NCBI GenBank assembly: GCA_003142915.1
Contig: PLNZ01000354.1
Coordinates: 1 to 5,884, forward strand
Direction of reading: 5' to 3'
Length of the DNA: 5,884 nucleotides
Origin: Ignavibacteriales bacterium
GTDB lineage: Bacteria; Bacteroidota; Ignavibacteria; Ignavibacteriales; Ignavibacteriaceae
Shown here: piece by piece, positions 5,731 to 5,884 of the stretch
Position numbering within the stretch: the first letter of the stretch is position 1
Layout of the letters: every line of letters starts with the position of its first letter
Made by a program: the position numbers and the translations under genes
Notes under the pieces: model-generated
What the model saw: the letters and a program-made list of their open reading frames with translations, nothing else
Told to the model about the DNA's origin: nothing
Databases searched by the model: none

Positions 5731-5884
5731 TTAGTATTTCCATCTTTTATGCATCCAAAGCCATTGCTCAGGATGCTTACGGATGTAACTTTCAAGAAAG
5801 TCAGTCATCCGTTGATTGAGTTCCACAATCTTATCTTCTTCGTTATCCGGCAAATCATTTATTTTTATTTCAAAGAATTCACAA
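5731..5884 (-). CDS. lipid A biosynthesis acyltransferase (LpxL/HtrB family), C-terminal end only
   Basis: Only the last 50 codons and the TAA stop are inside the window; the gene starts beyond the right edge. They end RKHPEQWLWMHKRWKY. The PEQW-W-H-RW signature close to the C-terminus is typical of lipid A late acyltransferases (LpxL, LpxM, HtrB), which transfer secondary fatty acids to lipid A at the inner membrane. The catalytic HxxxxD motif is outside the window, so activity cannot be judged. The preceding stretch, about 20 residues with several Asp and Glu followed by a helix ending FLESYIRKHP, fits the family's last helix. The stop lies 7 bases before the glycosyltransferase ATG, so the two are probably co-transcribed and act in the same lipopolysaccharide pathway. 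This part is too short for an assignment finer than the family. Confidence 0.85.
   Translation of the reverse strand, partial: CEFFEIKINDLPDNEEDKIVELNQRMTDFLESYIRKHPEQWLWMHKRWKY

Noticed and set aside
5724..5795. A 24-codon upstream extension of the glycosyltransferase frame, starting at an ATG at 5795
   Set aside because: It overlaps the conserved C-terminus of the acyltransferase gene in another frame and does not resemble GT9. The ATG at 5723 gives the typical MEKILVIQ start and normal length.

Overview
The window is one tightly packed stretch of genes, all read on the minus strand (right to left). Both end genes are cut by the window edge. The DNA is AT-rich, there is no gap longer than about 60 bases between genes, and I found no RNA gene, insertion sequence, CRISPR array or convincing terminator. 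The organism is a Gram-negative bacterium: it has a lipid A-type acyltransferase and a heptosyltransferase-like enzyme. The Fo subunit a with its HH-containing N-terminal extension, the bactofilin-AtpZ-AtpI-like-AtpB order and the AT-rich style suggest the Bacteroidota/Chlorobiota/Ignavibacteriota group. I lean towards Ignavibacteriota, but this is inferred from memory of the families, not from a search.

Layout in transcription order: (1) 5884-5731, the last 50 codons of a lipid A biosynthesis acyltransferase (LpxL/HtrB family). (2) 5723-4701, a family 9 (heptosyltransferase-like) glycosyltransferase. (3) 4714-4073, a TsaC/Sua5-type threonylcarbamoyl-AMP synthase overlapping the gene before it. 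(4) 4038-3211, a membrane-anchored M23 (LytM) endopeptidase with a TTG start and an A9 tract just upstream. (5) 3196-2807, a bactofilin. (6) 2810-2577, AtpZ, overlapping bactofilin by ATGA. (7) 2575-2201, a four-helix AtpI-like protein. (8) atpB 2194-1343, atpE 1302-1072, atpF 1012-470 and atpH 466-1 (cut near its end). atpA and atpG would be expected next, outside the window.

Two functional blocks run into each other. The first builds and shapes the envelope: lipid A acylation, core sugar transfer, peptidoglycan trimming and a bactofilin scaffold. The second is the membrane (Fo) half of the ATP synthase with its two assembly helpers. The junction is a 4-base stop/start overlap, so the blocks are probably co-transcribed and translationally coupled there. 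The Fo residues point to a proton-driven enzyme.

I do not see a previously undescribed system. The points most worth a second look are the M23 start, where a one-base change in an A9 tract would open an ATG-started N-terminus, and the bactofilin/ATP-synthase coupling.
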